Shown here piece after piece: positions 5,803 to 7,372 of a stretch of 7,372 bases of DNA. Below the pieces are notes generated by a model that saw only the letters and a list, made by a program, of their open reading frames with translations, was not told the origin of the DNA and ran no database searches. The DNA is from an uncultured Desulfobulbaceae bacterium. Lineage in GTDB: Bacteria; Desulfobacterota; Desulfobulbia; Desulfobulbales; Desulfobulbaceae. Every line of letters starts with the position of its first letter. Positions within the stretch are counted from its first letter, which is position 1. Made by a program: the position numbers and the translations under genes. The stretch lies in assembly GCA_945787305.1 (NCBI GenBank), contig CALZIH010000145.1:1-7372 (forward strand), read 5' to 3'.

Positions 5803-6477
5803 TCACAAACGGGAGTAGAGGCGGGCAAGGCGATAAGGAGAAACTCCCAGTGCCATTCCCGTAAGCATCAATTGGTTGAGGATGGTCGTTTTGAAAATCC
5901 CCAGTCGTTGCCAGCGCCGGGCCGAAGTGGTTGCCGGCGCATGAACAATGCGAATTTTACCCAATCGCCTCAGGCGAGCTAGCAGGGGGAATTCTTCCAT
6001 GATGGGTTGGTTGGGAAAACCACCGACTTGTTCAAAAACATGCTTTTTCATGAACAGGGCTTGGTCGCCATAAGGTAACTGCAATAGTCGGCTACGCAAG
6101 TTAGCACCCGCTTCTATGAGGCGATAGGGTCGGCCTGGGTGATCAATGGCCAGGCAAAAGGCTCCGGCAACTGTGCCGGGAGTATCAAGAGTTTCCTGGA
6201 CAGCGCTGCAAAATACATCAGGGAGACGGGTGTCGCAGTGGAGAAAAAGCAGGGTGCCGCCACTCGCTGCGGCTGCCCCCACATTTTGTTGGGTCCCTCT
6301 GCCGGGTGAAGAAGAAAGGAGTTTGACCGGGTAACGGCCAACCATTTGTCGGGTTTGGTCCGTGCTGCCGCCATCGACAAGAATATGCTCAATTCCATGT
6401 GCCTTTGGCAGATGTTCAAGGAATTGGCGAATCTGCTGTTCTTCGTTAAGAATTGGTGTGATGATTGAAATATTCAA
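5803..6477 (-). CDS. TIGR04283-family glycosyltransferase (rSAM/selenodomain-associated transferase 2)
   Basis: A family-2 GT-A glycosyltransferase of 224 residues. Seen from the TTG start: SIITPILNEE (4-13), VDGGSTDQT (34-42), RGTQQNVGA (60-68) and the metal-binding HCDTRLP (80-86), then PYGDQALF and GGFPNQPIMEE in the acceptor half. The last ~35 residues form an amphipathic or hydrophobic segment that may sit at the membrane. The frame stays open back to 6675, but everything before 6477 overlaps the upstream transferase in another frame and is unlike the family. TTG 6477, with GGAAG just ahead, gives the normal length; TTG 6495 is possible. It overlaps the upstream gene by 32 bp, so translation is probably coupled. 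The sugar donor and acceptor are unknown. The family was defined by neighbourhood with a selenodomain radical SAM protein, not seen here. Confidence 0.88.
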   Translation of the reverse strand: MNISIITPILNEEQQIRQFLEHLPKAHGIEHILVDGGSTDQTRQMVGRYPVKLLSSSPGRGTQQNVGAAAASGGTLLFLHCDTRLPDVFCSAVQETLDTPGTVAGAFCLAIDHPGRPYRLIEAGANLRSRLLQLPYGDQALFMKKHVFEQVGGFPNQPIMEEFPLLARLRRLGKIRIVHAPATTSARRWQRLGIFKTTILNQLMLTGMALGVSPYRLARLYSRL

Positions 6478-7084
6478 GGTCTTCCGGGCGGTCAATGTCG
6501 TTGAGGGGAGGGAGCAAGGCATAGGAGCTGTTGGCAGCCTTGGTTCGGTCAAGGGTCTGTTGCAGAACCTCGGCTGTTCCCCAAGCCGTGTCAGCCAGAA
6601 GCGCGAACAGGTTTGATACCTGGTATCCGGTGCTGATGCCGATGAGATAGTAGCCGCCATCAAAGGTCGGGCCAAGGATCAAGTCATGGGTATCCAACAA
6701 GTTTAATGCCTTGCATATCAGGTCGTTGTTCAGCCCGGGACAGTCGGCACCGAACAAGACGATTCGTTGGTCACCCCGGTTCCGGGCATGGATAAAAGCT
6801 GCGGCCATTCTTTGTCCCAGATCCTTTCCGCATTGTTCAACCAAAGGGATGTGGGGAAACCAATCCTGCATCAGGGTATCTGAGCCGCCAGCGTAGAATA
6901 TAGTCAGGGCCAGGTTTGAATCAGCTGTCATGGGGGCCATCTGCTCAACACAGTGTTCAGTCAGTTTTCTGTGTAGATTGGCCGCTCCTTCTGCACCAAG
7001 GGCTGGGATGAGGCGGGTTTTTACATGGCCGGGTTCTGGGAATTTTGTAAAGAGGATAAGTCGATCTGACATTGCAGGATTCAT
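6446..7084 (-). CDS. TIGR04282/DUF2064 family transferase (rSAM/selenodomain-associated transferase 1)
   Basis: A 212-residue single-domain protein with a GT-A/nucleotidyltransferase-like fold. Diagnostic motifs are LILFTKFPEPGHVKTRL (9-25), GADCPGL (112-118), GPTFDGGYYLIG (138-149) and DIDRPEDL near the C-terminus. These resemble the CofC/MobA-type arrangement, with KTRL near the phosphate site and the Asp residues likely for metal. The reaction is not established. The following gene is the usual partner, a TIGR04283 glycosyltransferase, overlapping by 32 bp. Neither start, ATG 7084 or ATG 7072 (the MSDRLIL version), has a clear Shine-Dalgarno. The second fits the family N-terminus a little better. 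The gene is divergent from the UPF0280 gene across 95 bp that presumably holds both promoters, though I see no convincing boxes there. Confidence 0.88.
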   Translation of the reverse strand: MNPAMSDRLILFTKFPEPGHVKTRLIPALGAEGAANLHRKLTEHCVEQMAPMTADSNLALTIFYAGGSDTLMQDWFPHIPLVEQCGKDLGQRMAAAFIHARNRGDQRIVLFGADCPGLNNDLICKALNLLDTHDLILGPTFDGGYYLIGISTGYQVSNLFALLADTAWGTAEVLQQTLDRTKAANSSYALLPPLNDIDRPEDLEYFNHHTNS

Positions 7085-7166
7085 GTTTCGGGTTCAAAGG
7101 GTGGTCTGTTTACCTTGTCCACACTGTAAATAAAAATATCCTGCGGGCAAAGTCTTTTTTGTATTG

Positions 7167-7175
7167 AAGGGGTGG
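7167..7175 (+). promoter_or_regulatory. Ribosome binding site setting the GTG start of the UPF0280 gene
   Basis: AAGGGGTGG lies 4 nt before the GTG at 7180, and an in-frame TGA stop at 7165-7167 rules out any earlier start in this frame. Together these fix GTG 7180 as the most likely initiation codon. Confidence 0.6.
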
Positions 7176-7179
7176 TTGC

Positions 7180-7372
7180 GTGGCACGTGGACAACGACAG
7201 AAGAAAAAACCACATTCGTATTATCAGAGATCCTATCGACGATGTGTCCAATCGGGACTCGTTTCAAGCTGGGTGCGGATGATGGAGACGGATCTGCATA
7301 TTCTAGCTTCCACCAGAGTAGACGATGAGGCCCTGGCCGTTGTTTCTGCGTTGCGAGCCGAGATTGAACAGT
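7180..7372 (+). CDS. UPF0280 family protein (COG2122, ApbE-like), N-terminal part, cut by the window end
   Basis: Only the first 64 codons are present; the frame is open at the right edge. After a basic leader (RGQRQKKKPH), the sequence YYQRSYRRCVQSGLVSSW, then METDLHILA and a helix ending LRAEIEQ match the N-terminus of UPF0280 proteins (pattern YxxRxYRxxv.s..LvsfxVxvkETDLxv.A). The family is related in fold to ApbE and is common in methanogens and anaerobic bacteria. From memory, a Methanosarcina member has been implicated in persulfide-based sulfur assimilation and homocysteine synthesis; that role is not shown by this sequence. The gene is short of its C-terminal two thirds here. Its neighbours in the window give no functional clue beyond an anaerobic context. 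Confidence 0.8.
   Translation, partial: MARGQRQKKKPHSYYQRSYRRCVQSGLVSSWVRMMETDLHILASTRVDDEALAVVSALRAEIEQ

Noticed and set aside
6478..6675. A 66-residue N-terminal extension of the TIGR04283 glycosyltransferase.
   Set aside because: It overlaps the conserved end of the DUF2064 gene in another frame and is unlike the family; the family N-terminus begins at TTG 6477.
7085..7179. A promoter TTGTCC-16-TATCCT (7115-7142) for the UPF0280 gene.
   Set aside because: Both boxes are poor matches and the call would not stand out from chance in an AT-rich gap.

Overview
The window looks like a chromosomal piece of an anaerobic, probably sulfate-reducing or sulfur-disproportionating member of the Desulfobacterota (Desulfobulbales-like). 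This is inferred from gene content: a MetV/MvhD/HdrC-type redox module, a paired set of rSAM/selenodomain-associated transferases, and a UPF0280 gene. No rRNA or other direct marker is present. Genes are densely packed and there are no transposases, integrases, tRNAs or CRISPR arrays.

Layout. Positions 1-295 are non-coding. They hold one copy of a ~105-bp repeat (minus orientation), a good sigma70-type promoter abutting it, and a leader hairpin. Positions 296-3236 form a plus-strand operon: a four-cluster iron-sulfur protein (HdrC-like front, HdrA-like ferredoxin back), an MvhD-family [2Fe-2S] protein, MetV (zinc-finger partner of methylenetetrahydrofolate reductase) and a divergent MoeA. Converging on it are the minus-strand genes 4862-3258: an Sfp-type phosphopantetheinyl transferase and mutM. 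A 315-bp gap (4863-5177) is mostly a tandem of two 107-bp units of the same repeat plus a decayed third start that runs into the cvpA start codon. cvpA (5178-5768) is a plus-strand membrane protein. Two overlapping minus-strand genes (7084-5803) encode a TIGR04282/DUF2064 transferase and a TIGR04283 family-2 glycosyltransferase. The right edge holds the first 64 codons of a plus-strand UPF0280 gene.

How the genes work together. The first three genes read as an electron wire. Four [4Fe-4S] clusters and an MvhD-type [2Fe-2S] protein would connect to MetV, which in acetogens partners MetF in reducing methylene-tetrahydrofolate. HdrA, HdrB and MetF are not in the window, so this is either a reduced version of the Moorella-type MetFV-HdrABC-MvhD complex or one whose other parts are encoded elsewhere. 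MoeA (molybdenum/tungsten cofactor insertion) follows 9 bp behind metV, plausibly because formate dehydrogenase of the same C1 branch needs that cofactor.

The most unusual non-coding feature is the ~107-bp repeat. It occurs three times almost complete, once inverted relative to the others and about 4.8 kb away. Each array ends close to a possible start codon.
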